Part shown: positions 22,814-38,266 of the stretch, one piece after another
How the letters are laid out: every line of letters begins with the position of its first letter
Numbering within the stretch: the first letter of the stretch is position 1
DNA from: Brachypterus glaber
Lineage: Eukaryota > Arthropoda > Insecta > Coleoptera > Kateretidae
Length of the DNA stretch: 64,000 nt
Direction of reading: 5' to 3'
Assembly (NCBI GenBank): GCA_958510825.1
Contig: OY294049.1
Span: 496,001-560,000 of the forward strand
Notes under the pieces: model-generated
Seen by the model: only the letters and a program-made list of their open reading frames with translations
Databases searched by the model: none
Told to the model about the DNA's origin: nothing
Program-made: the position numbers and the translations under genes

Positions 22814-24728
22814 CATCATCAATAGTTTGTTTGGGTCTTTAAGAGACAGGCGCAGCCTATGGCTCATTTATCTAAAAAAAAATATTTAATCTGAATTGAA
22901 AGTTGGGGCAGTGAGTCTATGCTCACTGATGCGAGTTGCATCTGTCATAATTTGGGGGGAGTGAGTCTCTGCTCACTGATGCGAGTTGCATCTGTCATAA
23001 TTTGGCGCTGTGGAGTGGGTGGGAGGGGGATGTGGAGGGATGTGATAGGGAGAGGAGGGATGTGCGGGAGGAGTGAGACTATCTCACTGATGCTGGGAAT
23101 GCATCTGTCCTGAGTTAGTGGGTACCATTACTGGTTGAGGACGTTCTTGATCTTTTTGTGAGTGTTGTGTATTTCATGATCGTAATCTAGAAAGTTTGAA
23201 ATGAGGGGGTTTGGGTGATCTAAATTGTCTTGTATAAAAGACGTGCTGTAGCGGATGATTTCCGTTTTTAGGAGGGGCATTTCGAGATCTCTGTGTATTT
23301 GGTTGTTCCTCATGAACCAGGGGGCATCGAGGCATATTCTGAGTGCCTTGTTTTGGAAGGCCTGAAGTTTTGCTGAGAGCGTTTTGTTAAGGGTGATTTT
23401 ATTCCAGGCTGGGGCTCCGTAAAGAAGTACCGGCTTTAGGGTTTGGTTGTAGAGAAGAAGTTTGTTTTTAATGGATAGGGGACTCTTTCTGCCTATTAAG
23501 GGATAGAGTTTGGAGAGGCGGCAATTTGCTATTTGGAGGGTGTTTTTGACGTGCTGATCCCACGTCAAGTTTTTGGAGATTGTAATGCCGAGGTATTTGG
23601 CATGGTTTTCCCAGTTAATGGGGTGGCCATTTATCTGAATGGGTTGGGGTGGGCCTCTTCTAATCCTAGAGATTAGGATGCCTTTGGTTTTATTGGCGTT
23701 TACTTTGATTTTCCATTTGGAGAACCATTTGATTAGGGCATCCATTTGGCGCTGGAGGGCGATATGGATGCGCTGGGGGTTTCTGGCTTTTGCTAGGATG
23801 CCGGTGTCATCGGCGAACAGGGCTAGTTCAGTGCCCTGTGTTTTTGGAATATCTGCCGTAAAGAGGTTGTACAGAAGGGGGGATAGTGGGGAACCTTGTG
23901 GCACGCCAGCTCTGATGCGGCGGGTGTTGGACTTACAGTCGCCTATTTTTATCTGAAAATCTCTGCCTTTGAGGAAGGAGGCTATGAGTTTGGTGATGCC
24001 TGGGGGGAGGCCGAGAAAGTGGAGTTTGGCTACAAGACCTTTGTGCCAAACCTTATCGAAGGCTTTTGCGATGTCCAGGAGGATCAGTCCCGCGGCTTCG
24101 CGCCTATTTAGTCCGTCCGTTACAGAGTCTACCAGGCGAGCTACCTGGTGGACTGTGGAGTGTCTGCTTCGGAAGCCGAATTGCTCATTTGGAAGGAGAT
24201 TTAGTTCTTCAACTAGAGTTTGAAGTCTGGTTAGTATGACTTTCTCGGCTATTTTGCCTAGGGAGGAAAGGAGGCTTATGGGGCGGTAGCTTTCAGCAAA
24301 AGTTGGATTTTGTCCGGGTTTTTTGATAACTATTACGTCTGCGTTTTTCCAGGGCTTTGGGAAGTGGCGCAGTCTGAGCATTGCGTTAACAATGTTAACG
24401 ATTTCCATAATGGTTTTCCGGGGGAGTATTTTAAGAATTTTATTCGGTATTTGGTCGGGACCGGGGGCTTTCCTTTTTGGGAGATTTTTGATGATGCGTT
24501 TGATTTCCTCGGGGGATGTGGGGGTGATAATGTCGTTTTCGACTTGGTTAGTGACTCTATTATAGATGTGGTTTATGTCTCTTTCATGCATGAGTTGCTC
24601 GTAGTTCTCGTCGTCCGAGTCGGGCTCGGAGTCGGTCTCTGATTCGGAGTCGGAGTCGGGGGGGATTGGAGGGTTTGGTTGAAATTGTTTCCGCATTGCG
24701 TCAGCAAATGCTTCGGCTTTTTCGGGGG
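22814..24728 (-). mobile_element. Element A3: 5'-truncated element A inside H2A, antisense
   Basis: This 1.9 kb copy keeps the 3' part of ORF2 from about residue 384, the 3' UTR with its paired hairpins (reversed at about 22900-23110) and the TTGATGATG tail at the left end. The 5' truncation at right is typical of incomplete target-primed reverse transcription. It is the only insertion within a histone coding region and the only one antisense to its histone gene. Confidence 0.95.
23128..24728 (-). pseudogene. Element A3 ORF2 fragment (reverse transcriptase domain, open)
   Basis: The frame is open from the truncation point to the ORF2 stop, about 532 codons. It includes the acidic Ser/Asp linker, the complete RT (motif A LLDIAKAFD, motif B AGVPQGSPLSP, motif C FADD) and the C-terminal APWFMRN region. 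The endonuclease is missing and there is no native start codon. Confidence 0.9.
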
Positions 24729-24830
24729 CATCCAAGCCGTTCTCTTGCCAAAGAAGACCGAAAAGAAGGCTTAAACTGTTGGAGAATCATCATCAAAAAA
24801 AAAAAAAAAAAACACACAACAGCATAGAAC

Positions 24831-24846
24831 GGCCCTTCTCAGGGCC
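24831..24846 (+). terminator. H2A stem-loop (end of unit 2 H2A)
   Basis: GGCCCT-TCTC-AGGGCC. It belongs to the split H2A and is cut off from that gene's promoter by A3. Confidence 0.85.
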
Positions 24847-24914
24847 ACAATTTGTTTACTGTATAAAAAGAATTTACTGCTTCCGTAGTGTGTTGTTCAA
24901 GTGTAGTAGGTATA

Positions 24915-25224
24915 TGCCGTACATACGGTACACTTAGTGTGTGAGTGATGTCACGAATATCGGTGACGTACGTCCACTCGGTAGTGTTTGATTTGGACTG
25001 TTTACCGTAACACACGGTAATTACTGTTTGTCTGCCACCGTACATACGGTGTTTGTTGTGCACAAAGATATAGTATTCACGGTACTTGGTTTTATGGATA
25101 TTTACCGTACACACGGCACTTGGTAGTGTTCACCGTACACACGGTGAGGTGATTAGTGTCTAACACCGTACGTACGTCAGTACGGTGTTTTTTCACGAAT
25201 ATAGTGTTCACCGTACACACGGTA
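24915..25224. repeat. Dyad array, unit 3
   Basis: Same seven dyads as 211-520. Confidence 0.8.
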
Positions 25225-25728
25225 CTTTTTTTTGTGTTTGTAAGTGCTTGCCAGAAGTGATTGATAAGAAGTCACAAGCAAGTCCAAACGAGCCGAATAG
25301 GTGCCGCCTCTTCGAGGTGAGTCTTAGATATAAGGATGCACGTCGAACGAACTGGTATCTAGAAGAACTAAAAAAAAAAATACCGCCGCCAACAAAATAG
25401 TGCTTTCCCCTGTTAAATCAAAAACGAAAACTTTGTTTTTTTTTAAAAAAAGCCTACAACTTTGGATAATCAATCAACCTATGTTCAAAATTTCAAGTCT
25501 TTAGCCCGAAGCGTTCTTGAGTTCTCGTGGTCACAAATTTCCCGGACACACAGACAGACAGAATTTTTTTGTAATTTTACGGAAATCATATTTTTTTGGA
25601 TATAAAAACTCCGGAAACGTAAAAAAAAGCGTTAAATTTTTTTTTCGAAATTGATCGGCAGTCGACCTGTTAAGACATCTCCTTTCGTTCTTCTTCAATT
25701 ACAATCCAACTCGAAATTTGAAGAAAAA

Positions 25729-25759
<31 letters not shown>

Positions 25760-25916
25760 GTTTGGACTTTTTCGTTCCAAACGAAAATTGATAGAAAAAA
25801 AAAATTGAAAAAAAAAATTCGAAAAAATTTTTTTTTAAACCATCGATTATTATTGTGCCGCACCCCAAATCGGACCCGCGGAATCCGCGACTTTTTTTTG
25901 ACTTTCTGATTTTTAC

Positions 25917-26036
25917 GGCAACGACCATACCACTTTGAGAATGCCAGTTCTCGTCCGATCACTGAAGCCAAGCAAAGTCGGGCGCGGTTAGTACTTGGAT
26001 GGGTGACCGCTTGGGAACACCGCGTGCCGTTGCCCC
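25917..26036 (+). rRNA. 5S rRNA: 5S ribosomal RNA (unit 3)
   Basis: Identical to unit 1 5S. Confidence 0.93.
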
Positions 26037-26306
26037 TTTTTTGTTTTCGTTTGGACGTTTTTTTTTTTTGCGAAGATTCTTGCATTACAGCCGGTCAGAG
26101 CATGCATCATCCCCTGATTTGGAATTCCCTCTAATCGGATTTTAATTCTCGCATTTCTCGATTTATCCATATTACGTAGGTACTGATGTAAAATGTCAAC
26201 AGAGGTAGGTACATACACTCGTACACATTTATTTTATTTTATACGGCTGAAATTAAACAAAACATTGGGCAAGGGTAAATTCCTTTTCTCTGATGAGAGA
26301 ACTTGT

Positions 26307-26322
26307 GGTTCTGAAAAGAACC
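26307..26322 (-). terminator. H4 stem-loop (unit 3)
   Basis: GGTTCT-TTTC-AGAACC on the minus strand. Confidence 0.9.
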
Positions 26323-26359
26323 GTTTTTCTTTGTGTTTTCGTTTTTGTCAACGTTGGTT

Positions 26360-27317
<958 letters not shown>

Positions 27318-27371
27318 TTTAGTTGCGTTTCTTTAGGGTCGTCCAGTCGACAAAATCACAACAAAAAAAAC

Positions 27372-27387
27372 GGTTCTTTTCAGAACC
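27372..27387 (+). terminator. H3 stem-loop (unit 3)
   Basis: GGTTCT-TTTC-AGAACC. Confidence 0.9.
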
Positions 27388-28054
27388 ACAAATTGCTTGG
27401 TCAGAGAAAAAGATACGTTACCTTTTATTTTTCCATTGTTTTGTTTGTTTCGGATATTATTTATTATTACACACAAATAACCTATATGTTATGAATCAAT
27501 TTTTTTTTTGTGCGACTGTACCTGCTGCCTGCCTACTTAAAAGGTCAAATTCGCTAACGAGAAACTATTCGGTTCCAATCAGCCTGGGTATTTTCGGCTT
27601 AAGAGCTTAATCTTAGGCAATTATGTTAGTAAATATCCACAGGGTTTGGACTTTTAAATGGTAAATCACCCGTAACTTTTAAACGGGACGAGATATAGGC
27701 TTCAAATTTGAAATATTTATATCACACAACAAAAAGTATAATTTTCAAAAATTTTTTTGTTTCTTTTTTTTTTTCTTTAAAACTGATGAAGTATTTTTTT
27801 TTTAATTAATTTTTTGATATTTTGCACATATAGTTCCGAATCATGAATAAAAACAGTATTATCATTTTATGACTAATTGTTTATCATTTTCTGGTTAAAT
27901 TTTTCAATATTTATGCACAAGACATTACAACAAAAAAAAAAAAATAAAAAAATGAATAATTTTTAAGATTTTTTTCTTTTCTTAATGAATAGTTAAACAT
28001 TTGATATTTAAAGCTTACAAGCTTATCTTATTCCGTTCTAAATAGAATAATAAC

Positions 28055-28190
<136 letters not shown>

Positions 28191-28357
28191 GACTCATGGA
28201 ACAGTACCTTTGTCCATTACACCTTGTGATTTATTTATTTATTATGTGATATTACCTGTGATAATTTTAAAATGTTCACCGTGATAGAACCGTGCAAACT
28301 ATCTGCGAACTCAAAGTAATAGTCTCTTCTTTTTTACAAACGCTCACTATTTCCAAC

Positions 28358-28358
<1 letters not shown>

Positions 28359-28433
<75 letters not shown>
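28359..28433. repeat. (AAT)n microsatellite, unit 3
   Basis: About 25 repeats. Confidence 0.95.
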
Positions 28434-28645
28434 TGTCGAGAGTATATGTAAAAATTCGGATTTATAAAACAGCAAAATCTGCTATCCAATACGAGCGATC
28501 GAAAGAAAAACTAATACAAGATACGTCTTTGTTCTTCTTCTATATCGCGCTGTAAACATTTTCAAAAATTGCGGCGAGGGGCATCAGGTGGGTAAAAATT
28601 TTCAACGTTTGATGTAAGATTCTTTTTTCTCCGAATAAAATTTGT

Positions 28646-28661
28646 GGCCCTGAAAAGGGCC
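28646..28661 (-). terminator. H1 stem-loop (unit 3)
   Basis: GGCCCT-TTTC-AGGGCC on the minus strand. Confidence 0.9.
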
Positions 28662-28720
28662 ATTTAATGTCGAACACGACGTCGTAGAATCGGTGCTTGT
28701 GCAACAACTTTGGTGACCGT

Positions 28721-29431
28721 TCACTTCTTTCTCTTGGGAGAGGCGGCTTTTTTGGCCTTCGACGCGGCCGGAGATTTGGCGGTTTTCGGTTTGGGTGCCT
28801 TCGGTTTCTTGGTCGGACCGGCCTTGTTTGATTTTTTCGCCTTCGACGGAGACTTGGTGGGTTTCGCGGCGGCGGCGGCGGCTGCAGTCTTGGCCACGGG
28901 TTTTTTCTCGGCCACGGCCTTTTTTGCCTTGGCTGCGACTGCGGTCTTTTTCTCGGCCTTCTTCGCTTTGGGTGTTGCAGCTTTCTTGGCGGTCTTCGGT
29001 TTGTCGGTGGACGCGGCGGCGGCGGCGCCGCCACGTTTGGCCGGAGATTTTTTGGCCCTGCTGGCGGTCGTCTTTTTCTCGGCCTTCTTGGCGGCACCAC
29101 CAGTTGCTGCTGCGGCCAACTTGAACGATCCGGACGCTCCCTTGCCCTTGGTCTGTACCAAAGCTCCGGAGACGACGGCCGATTTCAGGTACTTCTTGAT
29201 GAAGGGGGCCACTTTTTCGGCGTCGACTTTGTAGTTGGAAACCAGGTATTTTTTGATCGCCTGTAATGAGGAACCTCCGCGTTCTTTCAACGCTTTGATC
29301 GCGTTGTTTACCATTTCGGAGGTTGGCGGATGTGTCGGCTTCGCGCGAGGATTAGGCACTTTCTTCTCCTTCTTCGTGGGTGTCTGGGCCTGAGCAGCAA
29401 CGGCGGAAGCTTGATTTTCGGTATCGGCCAT
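28721..29431 (-). CDS. His1: Linker histone H1 (unit 3)
   Basis: 236 aa, identical to unit 1 H1, intact. Confidence 0.97.
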   Translation of the reverse strand: MADTENQASAVAAQAQTPTKKEKKVPNPRAKPTHPPTSEMVNNAIKALKERGGSSLQAIKKYLVSNYKVDAEKVAPFIKKYLKSAVVSGALVQTKGKGASGSFKLAAAATGGAAKKAEKKTTASRAKKSPAKRGGAAAAASTDKPKTAKKAATPKAKKAEKKTAVAAKAKKAVAEKKPVAKTAAAAAAAKPTKSPSKAKKSNKAGPTKKPKAPKPKTAKSPAASKAKKAASPKRKK

Positions 29432-29511
29432 GACAGTGGGTTATTTTTCGGAAAAAAATCTGTCGATCTGGTTACACTCGGCGAGAATGTATATAAATTC
29501 TCATTTCGCCA
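29432..29511 (-). promoter_or_regulatory. H1 promoter (unit 3)
   Basis: TTTATATA at 29490-29497. Confidence 0.8.
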
Positions 29512-30419
29512 AGTGTTTTGACCGTATCGGAGCGAACGGACGGGGGACTGAACGAGCGTACTCGACTCTGGCGGCAGGCCCGGCTTCTTTCGTGATGGCA
29601 CCGCGTTCGCAGGGTCCCGCTCGGGGTCAATCTGTGGGAACGGCGGGACTCCAGAGGTGCCGTCCTCGGCCGAGGTGGACGGTGAGGGCTTTCATCTGTC
29701 GCCCGGATCGAACGCGGATCGTCTGTTTGACCGAGAGCTTTGTCGAAACGCCGTCGAAAGATGGAGTTCCCATAGTTTGAACATCGACGTCCAGCTTTTC
29801 GGCGTCGCATCGGCCCGCCAGCACGGAAATGCAATTTTCCGGAGGGCGCGGACCGAAAGGCTGAAGTGTCCAGATTGGAAATGTGCGGCCATCATACCGT
29901 TGAGGGCGATATTTCAAATGGAAATAGGTGTCGAGCGCGAGCGTGTCGGCTGAACCGGCAAACGGTTTGCAACACCAGGAGAACGTGGAAATTTCTGCGC
30001 CCGGCCCGTAGTCGGTACCGGGACAAATGCAATGTTATGGGCTAAAGATGACTTCGATTATCAAACTTATTCGAAAGAAAAAAAAACTAAATTTCCACGG
30101 GTGCGATCTTCGAGGAGATAGCACTTCTTACTTGTCACGTCGCGTCAAAACTTGTGATATCTTGACCTAAAAATAGTCAGTATTGGCGCAATTGAAAAGT
30201 TACTGACTTTTTTTTTTATAACTGATCTCTTGATCCCGGATAAGGTCAGTCGGTCGTTCGCATGAATCGTTTTTTATTTCTAAAGTTCGGGTTTTCCCGA
30301 AACATCGCCCTGCGCACTGAATTGTTAAAATCGTTAAGTAACGGCCTGCAGCAACTTTCTTTCCGCATTTAATTCGACAGGACGTTTTTTATTCGTTAAT
30401 GAAAAATATTATTCCGCTT

Positions 30420-30437
30420 CTATTATTATTATTATTA

Positions 30438-30505
<68 letters not shown>

Positions 30506-30539
30506 GTATCATCATCATCATCATCATCATTGTTTTTAT

Positions 30540-30577
<38 letters not shown>

Positions 30578-30589
30578 TAATAATAATTA
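30420..30589. repeat. Compound (TTA)n(CAT)n(AAT)n microsatellite, unit 3
   Basis: Same structure as unit 2. Confidence 0.95.
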
Positions 30590-30994
30590 TTGTTCGTTAT
30601 TTTGTAAATCATGATTATTATTTGCAAAACAAAAAAGTTAAAGTCCTACCATATTTGATTCAGGGAAACCGACTTTTAATAGAATTTTCGGAAAGATCGG
30701 TAATTTTAATAAAATTAATCGATTTTTTTTTTTTTACTGTCGATCTTTTCACTATCGATTCTTTTTTTTTCTTTGAATCGATCTTATAGAATCGCAAAAA
30801 TTCGGTAAAATCTTTTTTTTTAATTTTTCTTTTCTACGCCCAAATTTCTAGAGATTGGTTTGTACTGTACAATTATTAAAAATTAAAAAAAAATCGTAAA
30901 AAGTCCAAACGATTTGCAAAAAAAAAAATTAATATTGGTATATGGTAGACTGATGATGACTGGGTAAATGCTTTTTTTTTTTTACAAAAATTGT

Positions 30995-31010
30995 GGTTCT
31001 GAAAAGAACC
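30995..31010 (-). terminator. H2B stem-loop (unit 3)
   Basis: GGTTCT-TTTC-AGAACC on the minus strand. Confidence 0.9.
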
Positions 31011-31042
31011 GTTTTATGATTTATCAGCAGACACAGCACAGC

Positions 31043-31414
31043 TTATTTCGAGCTGGTGTATTTGGTCACGGCTTTCGTGCCTTCGCTGACGGCGTGCTTG
31101 GCCAATTCACCGGGCAACAAAAGACGCACCGCAGTCTGGATTTCCCTACTGGTGATGGTCGATCTTTTGTTGTAGTGAGCCAAACGGGAAGCTTCGGCGG
31201 CGATTCTCTCGAAGATGTCGTTGACGAAGCTGTTCATGATGCTCATGGCTTTGCTCGAGATACCGGTGTCGGGATGTACTTGTTTCAACACTTTGTAAAT
31301 GTAGATTGCGTACGATTCCTTCCTCCTCTTCTTCTTTTTCTTGTCATTTTTGGAGATGTTTTTCTGGGCTTTTCCGGCCTTTTTGGCGGCCTTTCCGCTA
31401 GTCTTCGGTGGCAT
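31043..31414 (-). CDS. His2B: Histone H2B (unit 3)
   Basis: 123 aa, identical to unit 1 H2B, intact. Confidence 0.98.
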   Translation of the reverse strand: MPPKTSGKAAKKAGKAQKNISKNDKKKKKRRKESYAIYIYKVLKQVHPDTGISSKAMSIMNSFVNDIFERIAAEASRLAHYNKRSTITSREIQTAVRLLLPGELAKHAVSEGTKAVTKYTSSK

Positions 31415-32002
<588 letters not shown>

Positions 32003-32051
32003 ACTGTTGGAGAATCATCATCAAAAAAAAAAACACACAACAGCATAGAAC

Positions 32052-32067
32052 GGCCCTTCTCAGGGCC
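32052..32067 (+). terminator. H2A stem-loop (end of unit 3 H2A)
   Basis: GGCCCT-TCTC-AGGGCC. Confidence 0.9.
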
Positions 32068-32135
32068 ACAATTTGTTTACTGTATAAAAAGAATTTACTG
32101 CTTCCGTAGTGTGTTGTTCAAGTGTAGTAGGTATA

Positions 32136-32444
32136 TGCCGTACATACGGTACACTTAGGTGTGAGTGATGTCACGAATATCGGTGACGTACGTCCACTCG
32201 GTAGTGTTTGATTTGGACTGTTTACCGTAACACACGGTAATTACTGTTTGTCTGCCACCGTACATACGGTGTTTGTTGTGCACAAAGATATAGTATTCAC
32301 GGTACTTGGTTTTATGGATATTTACCGTACACACGGCACTTGGTAGTGTTCACCGTACACACGGTGAGGTGATTAGTGTCTAACACCGTACGTACGTCAG
32401 TACGGTGTTTTTTCACGAATATAGTGTTCACCGTACACACGGTA
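32136..32444. repeat. Dyad array, unit 4
   Basis: Same dyads; a one-base deletion (TTAGTGTG to TTAGGTG) lies between dyads 1 and 2 and leaves them intact. Confidence 0.8.
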
Positions 32445-32948
32445 CTTTTTTTTGTGTTTGTAAGTGCTTGCCAGAAGTGATTGATAAGAAGTCACAAGCA
32501 AGTCCAAACGAGCCGAATAGGTGCCGCCTCTTCGAGGTGAGTCTTAGATATAAGGATGCACGTCGAACGAACTGGTATCTAGAAGAACTAAAAAAAAAAA
32601 TACCGCCGCCAACAAAATAGTGCTTTCCCCTGTTAAATCAAAAACGAAAACTTTGTTTTTTTTTAAAAAAAGCCTACAACTTTGGATAATCAATCAACCT
32701 ATGTTCAAAATTTCAAGTCTTTAGCCCGAAGCGTTCTTGAGTTCTCGTGGTCACAAATTTCCCGGACACACAGACAGACAGAATTTTTTTGTAATTTTAC
32801 GGAAATCATATTTTTTTGGATATAAAAACTCCGGAAACGTAAAAAAAAGCGTTAAATTTTTTTTTCGAAATTGATCGGCAGTCGACCTGTTAAGACATCT
32901 CCTTTCGTTCTTCTTCAATTACAATCCAACTCGAAATTTGAAGAAAAA

Positions 32949-32979
<31 letters not shown>

Positions 32980-33136
32980 GTTTGGACTTTTTCGTTCCAA
33001 ACGAAAATTGATAGAAAAAAAAAATTGAAAAAAAAAATTCGAAAAAATTTTTTTTTAAACCATCGATTATTATTGTGCCGCACCCCAAATCGGACCCGCG
33101 GAATCCGCGACTTTTTTTTGACTTTCTGATTTTTAC

Positions 33137-33256
33137 GGCAACGACCATACCACTTTGAGAATGCCAGTTCTCGTCCGATCACTGAAGCCAAGCAAAGTCG
33201 GGCGCGGTTAGTACTTGGATGGGTGACCGCTTGGGAACACCGCGTGCCGTTGCCCC
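33137..33256 (+). rRNA. 5S rRNA: 5S ribosomal RNA (unit 4)
   Basis: Identical to unit 1 5S. Confidence 0.93.
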
Positions 33257-33526
33257 TTTTTTGTTTTCGTTTGGACGTTTTTTTTTTTTGCGAAGATTCT
33301 TGCATTACAGCCGGTCAGAGCATGCATCATCCCCTGATTTGGAATTCCCTCTAATCGGATTTTAATTCTCGCATTTCTCGATTTATCCATATTACGTAGG
33401 TACTGATGTAAAATGTCAACAGAGGTAGGTACATACACTCGTACACATTTATTTTATTTTATACGGCTGAAATTAAACAAAACATTGGGCAAGGGTAAAT
33501 TCCTTTTCTCTGATGAGAGAACTTGT

Positions 33527-33542
33527 GGTTCTGAAAAGAACC
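33527..33542 (-). terminator. H4 stem-loop (unit 4)
   Basis: GGTTCT-TTTC-AGAACC on the minus strand. Confidence 0.9.
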
Positions 33543-33579
33543 GTTTTTCTTTGTGTTTTCGTTTTTGTCAACGTTGGTT

Positions 33580-34537
<958 letters not shown>

Positions 34538-34591
34538 TTTAGTTGCGTTTCTTTAGGGTCGTCCAGTCGACAAAATCACAACAAAAAAAAC

Positions 34592-34607
34592 GGTTCTTTT
34601 CAGAACC
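34592..34607 (+). terminator. H3 stem-loop (unit 4)
   Basis: GGTTCT-TTTC-AGAACC. Confidence 0.9.
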
Positions 34608-35279
34608 ACAAATTGCTTGGTCAGAGAAAAAGATACGTTACCTTTTATTTTTCCATTGTTTTGTTTGTTTCGGATATTATTTATTATTACACACAAATAA
34701 CCTATATGTTATGAATCAATTTTTTTTTTGTGCGACTGTACCTGCTGTTATGCCTGCCTACTTAAAAGGTCAAATTCGCTAACGAGAAACTATTCGGTTC
34801 CAATCAGCCTGGGTATTTTCGGCTTAAGAGCTTAATCTTAGGCAATTATGTTAGTAAATATCCACAGGGTTTGGACTTTTAAATGGTAAATCACCCGTAA
34901 CTTTTAAACGGGACGAGATATAGGCTTCAAATTTGAAATATTTATATCACACAACAAAAAGTATAATTTTCAAAAATTTTTTTGTTTCTTTTTTTTTTTC
35001 TTTAAAACTGATGAAGTATTTTTTTTTTAATTAATTTTTTGATATTTTGCACATATAGTTCCGAATCATGAATAAAAACAGTATTATCATTTTATGACTA
35101 ATTGTTTATCATTTTCTGGTTAAATTTTTCAATATTTATGCACAAGACATTACAACAAAAAAAAAAAAATAAAAAAATGAATAATTTTTAAGATTTTTTT
35201 CTTTTCTTAATGAATAGTTAAACATTTGATATTTAAAGCTTACAAGCTTATCTTATTCCGTTCTAAATAGAATAATAAC

Positions 35280-35417
<138 letters not shown>

Positions 35418-35584
35418 GACTCATGGAACAGTACCTTTGTCCATTACACCTTGTGATTTATTTATTTATTATGTGATATTACCTGTGATAATTTTAAAAT
35501 GTTCACCGTGATAGAACCGTGCAAACTATCTGCGAACTCAAAGTAATAGTCTCTTCTTTTTTACAAACGCTCACTATTTCCAAC

Positions 35585-35585
<1 letters not shown>

Positions 35586-35660
<75 letters not shown>
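35586..35660. repeat. (AAT)n microsatellite, unit 4
   Basis: About 25 repeats. Confidence 0.95.
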
Positions 35661-35872
35661 TGTCGAGAGTATATGTAAAAATTCGGATTTATAAAACAGC
35701 AAAATCTGCTATCCAATACGAGCGATCGAAAGAAAAACTAATACAAGATACGTCTTTGTTCTTCTTCTATATCGCGCTGTAAACATTTTCAAAAATTGCG
35801 GCGAGGGGCATCAGGTGGGTAAAAATTTTCAACGTTTGATGTAAGATTCTTTTTTCTCCGAATAAAATTTGT

Positions 35873-35888
35873 GGCCCTGAAAAGGGCC
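35873..35888 (-). terminator. H1 stem-loop (unit 4)
   Basis: GGCCCT-TTTC-AGGGCC on the minus strand. Confidence 0.9.
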
Positions 35889-35947
35889 ATTTAATGTCGA
35901 ACACGACGTCGTAGAATCGGTGCTTGTGCAACAACTTTGGTGACCGT

Positions 35948-36658
35948 TCACTTCTTTCTCTTGGGAGAGGCGGCTTTTTTGGCCTTCGACGCGGCCGGAG
36001 ATTTGGCGGTTTTCGGTTTGGGTGCCTTCGGTTTCTTGGTCGGACCGGCCTTGTTTGATTTTTTCGCCTTCGACGGAGACTTGGTGGGTTTCGCGGCGGC
36101 GGCGGCGGCTGCAGTCTTGGCCACGGGTTTTTTCTCGGCCACGGCCTTTTTTGCCTTGGCTGCGACTGCGGTCTTTTTCTCGGCCTTCTTCGCTTTGGGT
36201 GTTGCAGCTTTCTTGGCGGTCTTCGGTTTGTCGGTGGACGCGGCGGCGGCGGCGCCGCCACGTTTGGCCGGAGATTTTTTGGCCCTGCTGGCGGTCGTCT
36301 TTTTCTCGGCCTTCTTGGCGGCACCACCAGTTGCTGCTGCGGCCAACTTGAACGATCCGGACGCTCCCTTGCCCTTGGTCTGTACCAAAGCTCCGGAGAC
36401 GACGGCCGATTTCAGGTACTTCTTGATGAAGGGGGCCACTTTTTCGGCGTCGACTTTGTAGTTGGAAACCAGGTATTTTTTGATCGCCTGTAATGAGGAA
36501 CCTCCGCGTTCTTTCAACGCTTTGATCGCGTTGTTTACCATTTCGGAGGTTGGCGGATGTGTCGGCTTCGCGCGAGGATTAGGCACTTTCTTCTCCTTCT
36601 TCGTGGGTGTCTGGGCCTGAGCAGCAACGGCGGAAGCTTGATTTTCGGTATCGGCCAT
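35948..36658 (-). CDS. His1: Linker histone H1 (unit 4)
   Basis: 236 aa, identical to unit 1 H1, intact. Confidence 0.97.
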   Translation of the reverse strand: MADTENQASAVAAQAQTPTKKEKKVPNPRAKPTHPPTSEMVNNAIKALKERGGSSLQAIKKYLVSNYKVDAEKVAPFIKKYLKSAVVSGALVQTKGKGASGSFKLAAAATGGAAKKAEKKTTASRAKKSPAKRGGAAAAASTDKPKTAKKAATPKAKKAEKKTAVAAKAKKAVAEKKPVAKTAAAAAAAKPTKSPSKAKKSNKAGPTKKPKAPKPKTAKSPAASKAKKAASPKRKK

Positions 36659-36738
36659 GACAGTGGGTTATTTTTCGGAAAAAAATCTGTCGATCTGGTT
36701 ACACTCGGCGAGAATGTATATAAATTCTCATTTCGCCA
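36659..36738 (-). promoter_or_regulatory. H1 promoter (unit 4)
   Basis: TTTATATA at 36717-36724. Confidence 0.8.
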
Positions 36739-37647
36739 AGTGTTTTGACCGTATCGGAGCGAACGGACGGGGGACTGAACGAGCGTACTCGACTCTGGCG
36801 GCAGGCCCGGCTTCTTTCGTGATGGCACCGCGTTCGCAGGGTCCCGCTCGGGGTCAATCTGTGGGAACGGCGGGACTCCAGAGGTGCCGTCCTCGGCCGA
36901 GGTGGACGGTGAGGGCTTTCATCTGTCGCCCGGATCGAACGCGGATCGTCTGTTTGACCGAGAGCTTTGTCGAAACGCCGTCGAAAGATGGAGTTCCCAT
37001 AGTTTGAACATCGACGTCCAGCTTTTCGGCGTCGCATCGGCCCGCCAGCACGGAAATGCAATTTTCCGGAGGGCGCGGACCGAAAGGCTGAAGTGTCCAG
37101 ATTGGAAATGTGCGGCCATCATACCGTTGAGGGCGATATTTCAAATGGAAATAGGTGTCGAGCGCGAGCGTGTCGGCTGAACCGGCAAACGGTTTGCAAC
37201 ACCAGGAGAACGTGGAAATTTCTGCGCCCGGCCCGTAGTCGGTACCGGGACAAATGCAATGTTATGGGCTAAAGATGACTTCGATTATCAAACTTATTCG
37301 AAAGAAAAAAAAACTAAATTTCCACGGGTGCGATCTTCGAGGAGATAGCACTTCTTACTTGTCACGTCGCGTCAAAACTTGTGATATCTTGACCTAAAAA
37401 TAGTCAGTATTGGCGCAATTGAAAAGTTACTGACTTTTTTTTTTATAACTGATCTCTTGATCCCGGATAAGGTCAGTCGGTCGTTCGCATGAATCGTTTT
37501 TTATTTCTAAAGTTCGGGTTTTCCCGAAACATCGCCCTGCGCACTGAATTGTTAAAATCGTTAAGTAACGGCCTGCAGCAACTTTCTTTCCGCATTTAAT
37601 TCGACAGGACGTTTTTTATTCGTTAATGAAAAATATTATTCCGCTTC

Positions 37648-37664
37648 TATTATTATTATTATTA

Positions 37665-37729
<65 letters not shown>

Positions 37730-37763
37730 GTATCATCATCATCATCATCATCATTGTTTTTAT

Positions 37764-37801
<38 letters not shown>

Positions 37802-37813
37802 TAATAATAATTA
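37648..37813. repeat. Compound (TTA)n(CAT)n(AAT)n microsatellite, unit 4
   Basis: Same length class as unit 1. Confidence 0.95.
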
Positions 37814-38218
37814 TTGTTCGTTATTTTGTAAATCATGATTATTATTTGCAAAACAAAAAAGTTAAAGTCCTACCATATTTGATTCAGGGAAACCGACTTT
37901 TAATAGAATTTTCGGAAAGATCGGTAATTTTAATAAAATTAATCGATTTTTTTTTTTTTACTGTCGATCTTTTCACTATCGATTCTTTTTTTTTCTTTGA
38001 ATCGATCTTATAGAATCGCAAAAATTCGGTAAAATCTTTTTTTTTAATTTTTCTTTTCTACGCCCAAATTTCTAGAGATTGGTTTGTACTGTACAATTAT
38101 TAAAAATTAAAAAAAAATCGTAAAAAGTCCAAACGATTTGCAAAAAAAAAAATTAATATTGGTATATGGTAGACTGATGATGACTGGGTAAATGCTTTTT
38201 TTTTTTTACAAAAATTGT

Positions 38219-38234
38219 GGTTCTGAAAAGAACC
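38219..38234 (-). terminator. H2B stem-loop (unit 4)
   Basis: GGTTCT-TTTC-AGAACC on the minus strand. Confidence 0.9.
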
Positions 38235-38266
38235 GTTTTATGATTTATCAGCAGACACAGCACAGC

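Larger units (their letters stand above)
22473..24774 (+). pseudogene. His2A: Histone H2A split by element A3 (unit 2)
   Basis: The coding sequence is 22473-22813 plus 24741-24774, interrupted after codon 113. Reading from the intact start gives 138 aa: the first 114 residues of H2A or so, then a foreign tail read from the reversed A3 3' UTR, stopping at 22889. The basic C-terminal tail and the 3' stem-loop are lost from that transcript. The histone fold is complete, so a mis-processed product cannot be excluded. Confidence 0.95.

Noticed and set aside
22729..24735. Start codon for the A3 RT frame supplied by antisense H2A
   Set aside because: The ATG in the antisense target is in another frame; the RT frame would need a TTG start.
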